From: Peterkaempfera podocarpi
Lineage (GTDB): Bacteria > Actinomycetota > Actinomycetes > Streptomycetales > Streptomycetaceae
Assembly: GCF_042466665.1 (NCBI RefSeq)
Contig: NZ_CP162102.1
Span: forward strand, 8,432,001-8,496,000
DNA length: 64,000 nt
Reading direction: 5' to 3'
Positions 7,963 to 16,068 of the stretch are shown here, one piece after another (the stretch's first letter is position 1; every line of letters begins with the position of its first letter). A program made the translations under genes and the position numbers. The notes beneath the pieces were generated by a model that was not told the DNA's origin, did not search any database, and saw only the letters and a list, made by a program, of their open reading frames with translations.

Positions 7963-9933
7963 ATGACCGACCCCCGTTCCCGCCCAGCCTCCGACCTCGG
8001 CAGCAGCACCTCTCTGCCCCGGCCGGCCCCCACGCTCGACTCCGGCCCCTGGCTCGGCGCGAACTACTGGTCGCGGCACGGCAGTCTGTTCATGTGGCGG
8101 GACTACAACGACGAGGTCGTCCGCGAGGAGCTGCACACCCTGCGGGAGCACGGCGTCAATGTCACCCGGTCGTTCCTGTTCTGGCCGGACTTCCACCCGG
8201 CGCCCGACCGGATCGACGAGGACTTCGTCGAGCGGTACCGGCAGTTCCTGCACACCAGCGCGGAGATGGGCCTGCCCACGATCCCGACCTTCCTGGTCGG
8301 CCATATGTCCGGCGAGGACTGGCACGTGCCGTGGCGGGAGGGCCGCAATTACTACACGGACGGCTTCATGCTGGGCCAGCAGGCGTTCTTCATCCGCGAG
8401 ATCGTCCGCCGGATCGGCGCGGAGCCGGCGGTGGCGGGCTGGCTGATCAGCAATGAGTTCCCGATCTTCGCAGGGCCGGCCACCCCCGACGAGGTCCGGG
8501 CCTGGGGCCTGATCTGCAGCCACGCCGTACGGGCGGGCGGCTCCCAGCTGCCGGTTTCGCTGGGCGACGGCGCCTGGACCAAGGAGATCACCGGCAAGGA
8601 GAACGGCTTCCGGATCCGGCGCCAGGACGACCTGGTCGACTTCGTCGGCCCGCACACCTACCCCATGGGCGACGACCAGGTACGGGTCCACACCGCGGCG
8701 GCCTGGGCGTGCGAGCTGAGCCACTTCGGCAAGCCGGTGGTGATGGAGGAGTTCGGCGTCTCCGCGGCCCTGTCCTCCGAGCGGAACGCCGCCCACTACT
8801 ACCGGCAGGTGCTGCACCACACGCTGCTGGCCGGCGCCACCGGCTGGCTCGCGTGGAACAACACCGACTTCGCCCTGGAGTCGGTCGACCCCTACCGGCA
8901 CCGCCCCTTCGAGCTGGGCTTCGGCATCACCCGCGCCGACGGCACGCCCAAACCCGCCCTGGAGGAGATCCACACCTTCCGGAAGATCCTCGACGAGGTC
9001 GACTTCGCCCACTGCGCCCGGCCCGACACCGACACCTCGATCCTGATCCCGTCCCACCTGGAGGAGCACCCCCGGGTGTCGGCCGCGGAGCGGACCGCCA
9101 TCGCGGCGGTCAGCCATCACGCGTACCTCGCGGCGAAGGCCGCCGACCTCACCCCGGGCCTGGCCCGCGAGCTGGACGCGCCGCGCCGCACCCCGCTGGT
9201 GCTCGTCCCCTCCAACAAGCTGCTGACCGCGCCGACCTTCGACCTGCTGCTGGACTGGGCAGACCAGGGCAGCCACGTGTACCTGTCCTGGTTCGCCGGC
9301 GCCGGCGGCTCCCACCGCGGCGCCTGGTGGCCGCCCCTGGAACGGCTGATCGGCGCCTCGCACACGCTCCGATACGGCCTGAACGAGCCGGTCGACCCGG
9401 TCGTCACCTGGGAGTTCTGCGAACCGCTCGGCGACCTCAAGGCCGGTGACACCCTGCGCTTCCCCGTCTCGGGGCCGGCCGACGCCCGGGCCGTGCTGCC
9501 GCTCGACGAGGAGACGGCCGAGTGCACGGTCCTCGCCCGCGACGACCGGGGCCGCCCGGCGCTGGTGCAGCGCGACCACGGCAAGGGCGCGGTGTACCTG
9601 TCCACCTACCCCGTGGAGTTCTTCGGGTCCGCGACGCCCGACGCCCACCGTGACGACGCCGTGCACCGCCTCTACCGCGCCCTGGCGGTACGGGCGGGCC
9701 TGCGTCCCTTCCTCACCGTCGACGACCACCGCATCCATGTCGACGGCCTGGTGCACGCCGAGGGGCAGCGGTACGTATGGCTGGTCAACGTGTCCGGCGA
9801 CACGGTCACCGCGCACCCGGAACCGGACGTCCCCGGCGTTCGGCTGACGGACGTGCTGGACGGCGGGGACCTCACCGAGCAGGTCGTGCTGGAACCGTTC
9901 GGGGTCGTGGTGGCGCGGGTGGTGGCGTCATGA
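7963..9933 (+). CDS. Intracellular clan GH-A glycoside hydrolase (GH5/GH42-like)
   Basis: This is a 656-residue cytoplasmic enzyme with no signal peptide. The start has a GGAGA site eight bases upstream. The TIM-barrel domain (about 25-340) holds WLGANYWSRHGSLFMWRDYN, an acid/base candidate Glu165 in WLISNEFPI and a nucleophile candidate Glu263 in VVMEEFGV, both typical of GH5-like enzymes. The C-terminal ~300 residues contain a Rossmann-like segment (RRTPLVLVPSNKLLTAPTFD) and a beta-rich end, resembling the trimerisation and C-terminal parts of GH42 beta-galactosidases. It probably trims imported oligosaccharides, with mannosidase or galactosidase activity as the main options. It overlaps the next gene by ATGA. 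Confidence 0.72.
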   Translation: MTDPRSRPASDLGSSTSLPRPAPTLDSGPWLGANYWSRHGSLFMWRDYNDEVVREELHTLREHGVNVTRSFLFWPDFHPAPDRIDEDFVERYRQFLHTSAEMGLPTIPTFLVGHMSGEDWHVPWREGRNYYTDGFMLGQQAFFIREIVRRIGAEPAVAGWLISNEFPIFAGPATPDEVRAWGLICSHAVRAGGSQLPVSLGDGAWTKEITGKENGFRIRRQDDLVDFVGPHTYPMGDDQVRVHTAAAWACELSHFGKPVVMEEFGVSAALSSERNAAHYYRQVLHHTLLAGATGWLAWNNTDFALESVDPYRHRPFELGFGITRADGTPKPALEEIHTFRKILDEVDFAHCARPDTDTSILIPSHLEEHPRVSAAERTAIAAVSHHAYLAAKAADLTPGLARELDAPRRTPLVLVPSNKLLTAPTFDLLLDWADQGSHVYLSWFAGAGGSHRGAWWPPLERLIGASHTLRYGLNEPVDPVVTWEFCEPLGDLKAGDTLRFPVSGPADARAVLPLDEETAECTVLARDDRGRPALVQRDHGKGAVYLSTYPVEFFGSATPDAHRDDAVHRLYRALAVRAGLRPFLTVDDHRIHVDGLVHAEGQRYVWLVNVSGDTVTAHPEPDVPGVRLTDVLDGGDLTEQVVLEPFGVVVARVVAS

Positions 9934-11531
9934 CGGTGCTGCAGCAGACGTCCGGGCTGCCGGTGTTCTCCGTGGACCGCTTCGGGGCGGCGGCCGACGG
10001 CCGTACCAAGGACACCGCGGCGGTCCAGGCGGCGATCGACGCGGCCCACGCGGCCGGCGGCGGCATCGCCCACCTCCCGCCCGGGACCTACCTGTCCGGC
10101 GGCATCGAGCTCAGGAGCCGGGTCACCCTGCACCTGGAGGCCGGGGCGACCCTCCTCGGCTCCACCGACCTCGCGGACTACCCGCCGCACGAAGGGCCGC
10201 CCGCCGACTGCGACGCCGGCCAGCGGCACCTGGTGTTCGCCCGGGGCGCCACCGACATCGCCATCACCGGCACCGGCACCATCGACGGCCAAGGCCCGGC
10301 CTTCTGGGAACCGTCCGGACGGCCGCCCACGCCACCGGACCGGCACTGGGCCGACGTCGTCACCCACAACTGGAAGCCGGTCGGCAACAACGACCGCCCC
10401 TCGCCCATGGTCGAACTCGCCGAGTGCCGCAACGTACGCATCGAAGGCGTCACCCTGCGCAACTCCCCGGGCTGGACGCTGCGCCCGATCGCCTGCGACA
10501 CCGTGATGATCCGCGGCGTCATCATCCGCAACCGGATCGACGGCATCAACACCGACGGCATCGACCCGACCGCGTGCCAGAACGTGTTCATCGCCGACTG
10601 CGACATCGAGACCGGTGACGACGCGATCTGCCTGAAGAGCGAGAACCCCTACGGCGACCTCCGGGTCACCCGGAACGTCGTCATCACCAACTGCGTGCTG
10701 TCCTGCTGCTGCAACGCCTTCAAACTCGGCACCGCGACCCGCGGCGGCTTCGAGGACATCACCTTCACCAACTCCGTGGTCCACAACGGCGACGTGCCGC
10801 TCAATGAACGCGTCATCTCCGGCATCGCCATCGAGATGGTGGACGGCGGCTGGGTCGACGGCGTCACCGTCTCCGACATCCGGATGCGCAACACCCGTAC
10901 GCCGATCTTCATCCGGCTCGGCAACCGGGGATGGGGCCAGCCCAGCCCGGTGCCCGGCAGGCTGCGCAGGGTGCGGATCTCCGGGATCGACGCCACCGGA
11001 GCGATCCTCACCTCCTCGATCACCGGACTCGCCGAGCAGCCCGTCGAGGATGTCACCCTCTCCGGCATCCGCATCGAAACGGACGAGGGCGGACTGCGCG
11101 AGTGGGTGGACCGGGAGATTCCGGAGGAGGTCGCGGAGTACCCGGAGGCCCGGATGTTCGGCCGTCTGCCCGCCTACGGCCTCTACATTCGGCACGCCCG
11201 CGGAATCCGGGTCGCCGGGGCGGAGATCCGCTCCACCGTGTCGGATCCGCGCCCGCTGCTCGTCGCGGACGATGTGGCCGGCCTCGTGGTGGAGTCACTG
11301 GACGGTACGGCCCCCGGCCCGGGCACCGCCCTGCTGGATCTGCGGGACACCCGGGACGCCTTCGTCACCGGCTGCCGCGCCCCGCGCGGCACCGACGTCT
11401 TTCTCCGAGCAGGTGGGAGCCGGTCGCAGGACATCGCCCTCGCGGGAAACGCACTGTCCCGGGCCGCCGTGCCGGTCGAGACCACCGGCGGTGCGTCGTC
11501 GGACAGCGTGACAGGAGGCGGCACGGCCTGA
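9930..11531 (+). CDS. GH28-like (polygalacturonase family) intracellular glycosidase
   Basis: This encodes a 533-residue right-handed beta-helix enzyme with no signal peptide, coupled by ATGA to the preceding glycosidase. The N-terminus has the pectate-lyase-like opening (FGAAADGRTKDTAAVQAAID, then GGGIAHLPPGTYLSGGIEL). Family GH28 motifs are present: NTDGID with Asp209 and GDDAICLKS with Asp230/Asp231. The usual His-containing motif (SHG) and the RIK motif of polygalacturonases are not recognisable; the corresponding stretch reads FKLGTATRGGF. The enzyme is therefore divergent and could act on a non-pectin galactoside or as an exo-enzyme. It ends the sugar operon. Confidence 0.75.
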   Translation: MTVLQQTSGLPVFSVDRFGAAADGRTKDTAAVQAAIDAAHAAGGGIAHLPPGTYLSGGIELRSRVTLHLEAGATLLGSTDLADYPPHEGPPADCDAGQRHLVFARGATDIAITGTGTIDGQGPAFWEPSGRPPTPPDRHWADVVTHNWKPVGNNDRPSPMVELAECRNVRIEGVTLRNSPGWTLRPIACDTVMIRGVIIRNRIDGINTDGIDPTACQNVFIADCDIETGDDAICLKSENPYGDLRVTRNVVITNCVLSCCCNAFKLGTATRGGFEDITFTNSVVHNGDVPLNERVISGIAIEMVDGGWVDGVTVSDIRMRNTRTPIFIRLGNRGWGQPSPVPGRLRRVRISGIDATGAILTSSITGLAEQPVEDVTLSGIRIETDEGGLREWVDREIPEEVAEYPEARMFGRLPAYGLYIRHARGIRVAGAEIRSTVSDPRPLLVADDVAGLVVESLDGTAPGPGTALLDLRDTRDAFVTGCRAPRGTDVFLRAGGSRSQDIALAGNALSRAAVPVETTGGASSDSVTGGGTA

Positions 11532-11599
11532 CGGGCCCTCGCTACGAGTGGCCGTCCGCAGCCGGGGTCTCCGCCGCTCGTCCCGTGTTTGCTCGGGAT

Positions 11600-11792
11600 C
11601 CCCCTCGTCGACCGGATCGCGGGCGGCATCAGCCACCAGCTGCGTCCGTCGGACCGCGGCCTACGGGCTTCACGGCCTTGGCTCCGTCCAGCCCGGCGTC
11701 TGCGTGAACAGGCGAAACATGTGCTCGAGGTCGAAGCGGCGGAGGAAGGACAGTCGGCAGCGGTAGACGTCCTCGGGGCGGTGGTGCGATTC
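11600..11792 (-). pseudogene. Transposase C-terminal remnant
   Basis: On the minus strand 11792-11670 reads RPEDVYRCRLSFLRRFDLEH followed by MFRLFTQTPGWTE. This matches in style the C-terminal part of a Streptomyces transposase family (LRRFDLEHTFRLFKQTLGW type). An in-frame stop follows at 11670-11672, and the remaining similarity is degenerate in other frames to about 11600. It is a dead fragment. The family name is from memory of the motif, so only moderately sure. Confidence 0.55.
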
Positions 11793-11797
11793 GCAGA

Positions 11798-11845
11798 GAC
11801 AGCGTGTGGGGTGGGCGGCCGAGGCCGCCCACCCCACACGCTGTC
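11798..11845. terminator. Perfect 23-bp inverted repeat with 2-nt spacer
   Basis: Positions 11798-11820 and 11823-11845 are exact reverse complements (core GTGTGGGGTGGGCGGCC) separated by only GA. This is an extremely stable hairpin, or a cruciform in DNA. It sits exactly between two oppositely oriented transposase remnants, so it may be a bidirectional terminator or an old element end. Confidence 0.75.
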
Positions 11846-11849
11846 AGGG

Positions 11850-12300
11850 CTCAGCCGATCACCTGCGGCTCTCCAAGAATCTCGCCGACCGCGTCCACCG
11901 CTGCGATGCGTGCGGCCTGGAAGGCGACCGGGACATGGTCTCCGCCGCCCTGGCAGCGCACATCCGCCTCGACAACCCGGACGACCCCAGCACCGCGGGC
12001 CTGGACACGTCCAGACCCGCATCACACAGATCTTGTTTGCGAAGGGGCTGCAAGAAGCCCTGCCGAGTCAACCGCAGCGCGGTGCCCGCCCCACCCGGGG
12101 CCGCACCGCCGCGCCAGCCCCGACCCCGGGGATCCCCCGGCAGCGGGCTTCCGCTCGGCGAAACACCACCCACCGGAACCGGCCCACCCCGAATGAGACC
12201 CGACCCGCAACCACGCGGCACAAGGCCCACGTCGGAACAGCCGGCCCTGCAGAGATCCCCTCAACCAGAGGCCAACTCCCCGCAGGGACTGGTGGGATGG
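11850..12300 (+). pseudogene. TnpB/OrfB-like transposase C-terminal remnant, frame-shifted
   Basis: The plus strand from about 11863 reads LSKNLADRVHRCDACGLEGD then RDMVSAALAAHIRLDNPDDP. This is the zinc-ribbon end typical of TnpB-like proteins from actinomycete IS elements, with only the first CxxC pair clear. After about 12010 the reading continues in another frame (ITQILFAKGLQEALPSQPQR), so the gene is frame-broken, and no N-terminal catalytic part exists. It is a decayed fragment with no likely function. Confidence 0.5.
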
Positions 12301-12321
12301 CGTCACCATTGCGTGATGACT

Positions 12322-12338
12322 CTTAGGGAAGTCCTAAG
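12322..12338. promoter_or_regulatory. Palindrome upstream of the secreted repeat protein
   Basis: CTTAGG (12322-12327) and CCTAAG (12333-12338) form a perfect 6-bp inverted repeat with a 5-nt spacer, about 70 bases before the start at 12406. The AT content is locally raised. This is a plausible binding site for a regulator, perhaps the response regulator encoded just downstream. Function is inferred. Confidence 0.4.
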
Positions 12339-12405
12339 GTCCGGCTCGGGTGGCCTGAAGGGGCGGCTGGTGTGCTGACAGCAGCCACCAGAAAGGAGGC
12401 GCACA

Positions 12406-13284
12406 ATGCGCCACACATCCGCAGCGCTGGCCGCCGCGACAGCGCTCGTCCTCGCCGTGGGAGCGAGCTCGGCCGTGGCGGCCGGCACGTCCGACGGCAA
12501 GGGGGCCGGCAGCACGGGCCACGGCAAGACCGTCGTCCAGTGCTCGCCGGACAAGCCGGACAGCAAGCTGGAGAACGCCCTCAGGAACGTCAAGATCGCG
12601 CTCGGCAAGAGCGGCGGCAAGCTCACCGACCGGATCGTGGCGACCTTCGCCAAGGAGACGGGCATGCCCGTGGCCAAGGCGCGGGCGCTGCTGGAGAAGC
12701 TCATCAAGGGGGCGCCGGGCGGTACAAAGCCGGGTGACCCGGGCAGCAAGGGGGACAAGGGCGGCGCCCCGGCCTTCAGCGCCGCTGACCTCGCCAAGGT
12801 CCTCGGCGTGTCGACGGCGAAGGCCCAGGCCGCGCTGGACGCCCTGCAGAAGCTCGCCACCGGCCCGAAGGGGCACGTCGACGAGACCACCCCGGCGTAC
12901 GCGGCGATCGCCGCCAAGCTCGGGGTGAGCCCGCAGCAGCTCACGAACGCGATCATCCAGCTCAAGAAGGCGACGGCCAAGCCGGCCCCGGGGAAGCCGG
13001 GCGAGGACAAGCCGGCGCCGGGCAAGGACGGCAAGGACGGCAAGGACAAGCCGGCTCCCGGGAAGGACGGGAAGTCGGGGAAGGACGACAAGGGAAAGCC
13101 CAGCAAGGGCAAGCCTGGTGAGTGCAAGCCGGGCGAGCCCGCACCGGGCAAGCCGGGCGGCGGGAAGCCGGGTGAGCCCGCACCGGGCAAGCCGGGCGGC
13201 GGGAAGCCCGTGCCGGGCACGTCCTCGCCCGGGAAGCCCGGGGGCGGCAAGCCGGCTGTGGCGCCCGCGCTTGAGTCCAACTGA
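12406..13284 (+). CDS. Secreted Lys/Pro/Gly-repeat (collagen-like) protein of unknown function
   Basis: This 292-residue protein has a clear signal peptide (MRHTSAALAAATALVLAVGA, cut near SSAVAA) and a strong AAAGGAGG ribosome site. The central part (~55-185) holds two or three helical units of similar build (AKETGMPVAKARALLEKLIK; AKVLGVSTAKAQAALDALQK; AAKLGVSPQQLTNAIIQLKK), which look like repeated small three-helix or HTH-like modules. The last ~100 residues are low-complexity repeats of the APGKPGGGKPGE and GKDGKDGKDK type, lysine-rich and collagen-like. Two isolated cysteines are visible. The product is probably exported and may bind the cell wall or polyanions. It directly precedes a two-component system, which may respond to it or control it. 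Confidence 0.75.
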   Translation: MRHTSAALAAATALVLAVGASSAVAAGTSDGKGAGSTGHGKTVVQCSPDKPDSKLENALRNVKIALGKSGGKLTDRIVATFAKETGMPVAKARALLEKLIKGAPGGTKPGDPGSKGDKGGAPAFSAADLAKVLGVSTAKAQAALDALQKLATGPKGHVDETTPAYAAIAAKLGVSPQQLTNAIIQLKKATAKPAPGKPGEDKPAPGKDGKDGKDKPAPGKDGKSGKDDKGKPSKGKPGECKPGEPAPGKPGGGKPGEPAPGKPGGGKPVPGTSSPGKPGGGKPAVAPALESN

Positions 13285-13319
13285 TGTCGCGCTGACAAGC
13301 GGTAGGGGATCCTTGCGCC

Positions 13320-13991
13320 ATGCGAGTACTGGTGGTTGACGACGATGACGCGGTGCGCCGTTCGCTGGTGCACGCCCTGACCCGGGACGGGTACGAGGTC
13401 ACGGTCGCGGCGGACGGTATCGCCGCGCTGGAGTCGCTGGCCGCCGGGCAGCAGGACGCGGTGGTCCTGGACATCCTCATGCCGGAACCGAACGGCCTTG
13501 AGGTGTGCCGCCGGGTGCGGGCCCGGGGGGACCGCACCCCCATCCTGATGCTCACCGCCCGCGACCTGGTCGTCGACCGGGTCGCGGGCCTCGACGCGGG
13601 CGCTGACGACTACCTGGCGAAGCCCTTCGCTCTGGAGGAGTTGCGCGCCAGGATCCGCGCCCTGCTGCGGCGCAGCGGCGCCGACCAGGAGGTGCTGCGC
13701 TTCGCCGACCTGGAGCTGCACACGGCCGCCTGCCAGGCGTCCCGCGGCGACCGCATCCTGGACCTGACCAGAACGGAGTACGCGCTGCTCGAGCTCTTCC
13801 TGCGCAATCCGCGCCGGGTGCTGAGCCGTACGCTGATCTTCGACTCGGTCTGGGGCTACGACTTCGGGCCGTCGTCCAACGCCCTGTGGGTGTATATGAG
13901 TTACCTGCGGGCCAAGCTGGAGGCGGGCGGTGAGCCGCGGCTCGTCCAGACCGTGCGCGGGCTCGGGTACGTGCTGCGGGAGGAGCCGTGA
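13320..13991 (+). CDS. OmpR/PhoB-family response regulator
   Basis: This is a 223-residue two-component DNA-binding regulator. The receiver domain (1-115) has the acidic pocket Asp7-Asp9, phospho-acceptor Asp51 in VVLDILMPEPNG, Thr79 in LMLTARD and Lys101 in DYLAKPF. The winged helix (about 130-220) contains LDLTRTEYALLELFLRNPRR and the C-terminal TVRGLGYVLR. The gene begins 35 nt after the secreted repeat protein and overlaps its cognate kinase by GTGA. It resembles MprA/CseB-type regulators. Target promoters are unknown. Confidence 0.93.
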   Translation: MRVLVVDDDDAVRRSLVHALTRDGYEVTVAADGIAALESLAAGQQDAVVLDILMPEPNGLEVCRRVRARGDRTPILMLTARDLVVDRVAGLDAGADDYLAKPFALEELRARIRALLRRSGADQEVLRFADLELHTAACQASRGDRILDLTRTEYALLELFLRNPRRVLSRTLIFDSVWGYDFGPSSNALWVYMSYLRAKLEAGGEPRLVQTVRGLGYVLREEP

Positions 13992-15394
13992 GCCTGCGCA
14001 ACAGGCTGGCGTCCGCGGGCGCCGCGGCGGTGCTCGCTGCGCTGGTGCTGGCCTCGGTAGTGCTGTATCCAGCGCTGAGCGTCAATCTGAACGATCGCCG
14101 TGACGCCGAGTTGGTGTCGGCGGCGAACCAAGCGCCGGAGGTGGTGAAGGGGTTCAAGCAGAAGAGTGCACTGGCGGAGCAGGACGGAGAGGGACCGGAC
14201 GAGGTCGTCATCCCGACGAAGCCGGTCTCCGTCGGCTCCACGACGCTGCAGTTCGTCCTGCCGACGGTCGCCGAGGGGCCGACGGACGGGTTCGTCGGCG
14301 TCAGTGACGTGGACGTCCAGGTCGCCGAGGGCACCCGCCCCGCGTACTTCCATGACGCCGACTGGGGTGGCACGCACTACCGCATCTACACCACGCAGCT
14401 GGCGGACAGCAACGGTGGCCTGGTGCGCACCTATGTACCAACGGCGGTCGTGCACAGCACCCTGCGGCAGCTTGCGATGCTGCTGGTCGGGATCACCGCG
14501 GGCGGCTGCCTCCTGGCCGCGGTGGCGGGGCGGTTGGCGGCCGGGCGGGTACTGCGGCCGGTGCGGCGGCTGACCGAGACCGTCGAGCACGTCACGGCGA
14601 CACAGGACCTGACGGCCCGTCTGCATGTCGACGGACGGGACGAAATAGCCCGCCTCACCCGGTCGTTCGCTGCGATGATGGCGGCGCTGGAGGAGTCGGT
14701 GGGCGCGCAGCGGCGGCTCGTCGCGGATGCCTCGCACGAACTGCGTACCCCGCTCACCAGCTTGACCACCAACCTGGAACTGCTCGGCGAGGGGCCGGGC
14801 CTGGCCGACCTGCAGGCCCCCGTGCTGCTCGGCGAGGCCCGCGCGCAGGCCGCGGAGCTGACTTCTCTCGTCAACGACCTGGTGGATCTGGGGCGTTACG
14901 GCGGTGTGCGGACGCACACCGAGGACACCCGGCTCGACCTGCTGGCCCGGCGGGCCCTGGACCGGTCGGCGACGCGTTCGCCGCGGCTGCGGTTCGCCGC
15001 GGAACTGGCGCCGTGCATGGTGCACGCCGACCCGGACGCGGTGGAGCGGGCGATCGGCAACCTGGTGGACAACGCGGTGAAGTGGAGTCCCGAAAACGGG
15101 CAGATCACCGTATCCACCACAGCGGACGGCACGGTGTCGGTCTGCGACCAGGGGCCCGGAATCCCGGCGGCCGACCTGCCCTTCGTCTTCGACCGCTTCT
15201 ACCGTTCACCGACCGCGCGATCCCTGCCGGGTTCCGGGCTCGGACTTGCGATCGTTCGGCAGATCGCCGAGACACACGGCGGCGGCGTGGCCGCCGAACC
15301 GCTGCCGCAGGGCGTACGACTGCGACTGTGGCTGCCACCGGTGAGCCTGGCGGCGGAGCAGCCGGACGGGCCGACAGCCCCGCAGGCGGGTTGA
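13988..15394 (+). CDS. Membrane sensor histidine kinase, partner of the preceding regulator
   Basis: This is a 468-residue kinase starting at GTG in a GTGA overlap. Membrane spans are at ~10-33 and ~160-185, enclosing a ~125-residue extracellular sensor domain. A HAMP linker (~178-232) leads to the phospho-accepting His250 in ADASHELRTPLTSL. The ATPase domain shows the N box (AIGNLVDNAVKWSPE), G1 (VCDQGPGIP), F box (FVFDRFYR) and G2 (GSGLGLAIVRQIAETHGG). All catalytic motifs are present, so it should be active. The stimulus is unknown. Confidence 0.93.
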   Translation: MSLRNRLASAGAAAVLAALVLASVVLYPALSVNLNDRRDAELVSAANQAPEVVKGFKQKSALAEQDGEGPDEVVIPTKPVSVGSTTLQFVLPTVAEGPTDGFVGVSDVDVQVAEGTRPAYFHDADWGGTHYRIYTTQLADSNGGLVRTYVPTAVVHSTLRQLAMLLVGITAGGCLLAAVAGRLAAGRVLRPVRRLTETVEHVTATQDLTARLHVDGRDEIARLTRSFAAMMAALEESVGAQRRLVADASHELRTPLTSLTTNLELLGEGPGLADLQAPVLLGEARAQAAELTSLVNDLVDLGRYGGVRTHTEDTRLDLLARRALDRSATRSPRLRFAAELAPCMVHADPDAVERAIGNLVDNAVKWSPENGQITVSTTADGTVSVCDQGPGIPAADLPFVFDRFYRSPTARSLPGSGLGLAIVRQIAETHGGGVAAEPLPQGVRLRLWLPPVSLAAEQPDGPTAPQAG

Positions 15395-15450
15395 CGGTGG
15401 GCCCGGGGGACCGTACCTCAGCGCTCGCGTTTTCTTCGCCGGCCCACCGT
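15394..15450 (+). terminator. Possible terminator after the two-component operon
   Basis: ACGGTGGGCC (15394-15403) and GGCCCACCGT (15441-15450) are perfect 10-bp complements around a 37-nt loop, starting at the kinase stop codon. The long loop makes this weaker than the other hairpins in the window. Confidence 0.4.
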
Positions 15451-15475
15451 TCCCGCGTACTCCAACCACCCCTGT

Positions 15476-16036
15476 TCACGGCCTGCGCGCGCCCATCCGG
15501 TAGGTAGGCACCACACCCCGCACGTCCGACGCCTCATCCCCCTCACCTTGGCGGGTCCCGCCGGATGCGCCCTGTGCACGGTACGCGACAGAGATTCGGT
15601 GCGGACGTCTCACTCGTCCCAGAAGGCCGCAGGTCGGCCTCTGGCTCACACAGCTTGCCGGCATGCCCTCCACAGTGAGGTCGCCCCCGAGCGTGGACAC
15701 CGGGATTGGTGTTGCGGGGTCGAGGCCGGCGGAGTCGGTCGACCGCTGTGCGAACTCGCTGGGTGTGAGCCGGCTGTCCGGCCCGGGGTGTGTGCGGGGG
15801 CGTTCGGGCCGGACGGACGCCCGGCCGCTGTCCCTGGGAGCAACCATGTCCGGGCACCTGGAACTGCCGATGGGTCTTCGCGTTCGGCCGCGGTGCGTTG
15901 ACCGGCTTCCCTGGCGTGACCGTTCCTGTCGCCGATCGGCGTGATGTTCGCGCAGGGCCGTCGGGCATGTGAGGCGAGGCAAGTGGAGTGGGCCGGTTGC
16001 CGCGGGGGTGTGCCGGGTGTCGATGTTCTTGCTCAC
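15476..16036 (-). CDS. Uncertain ORF at the end of the RsbW-like operon
   Basis: This is a GTG-start reading frame of 186 codons. The reason to list it is an AAGGAGAAGGACAC sequence directly before the start codon and its position 32 nt after the stop of the preceding small gene in the same direction. The predicted protein (VSKNIDTRHTPAATGPLHLP at its start) matches no family I recognise. Codon bias is weaker than in neighbouring genes, and the composition (Arg, Pro, Ser-rich) looks partly like out-of-frame translation. It may be a gene broken early by a frameshift. I cannot assign a role. Confidence 0.3.
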   Translation of the reverse strand: MSKNIDTRHTPAATGPLHLPRLTCPTALREHHADRRQERSRQGSRSTHRGRTRRPIGSSRCPDMVAPRDSGRASVRPERPRTHPGPDSRLTPSEFAQRSTDSAGLDPATPIPVSTLGGDLTVEGMPASCVSQRPTCGLLGRVRRPHRISVAYRAQGASGGTRQGEGDEASDVRGVVPTYRMGARRP

Positions 16037-16068
16037 GTGTCCTTCTCCTTGTCGGATCGGGGGTCGAT

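Noticed and set aside
7777..11195. Long minus-strand open frames opposite the GH-A and GH28-like genes
   Set aside because: The plus-strand frames carry catalytic motifs and ATGA coupling; the antisense products are Val/Gly/Asp-rich and match nothing.
12980..13260. Tandem repeats at the end of the secreted protein gene considered as a CRISPR or satellite
   Set aside because: The repeats are codon-phased Lys/Pro/Gly repeats inside an open frame, without spacers of regular length.
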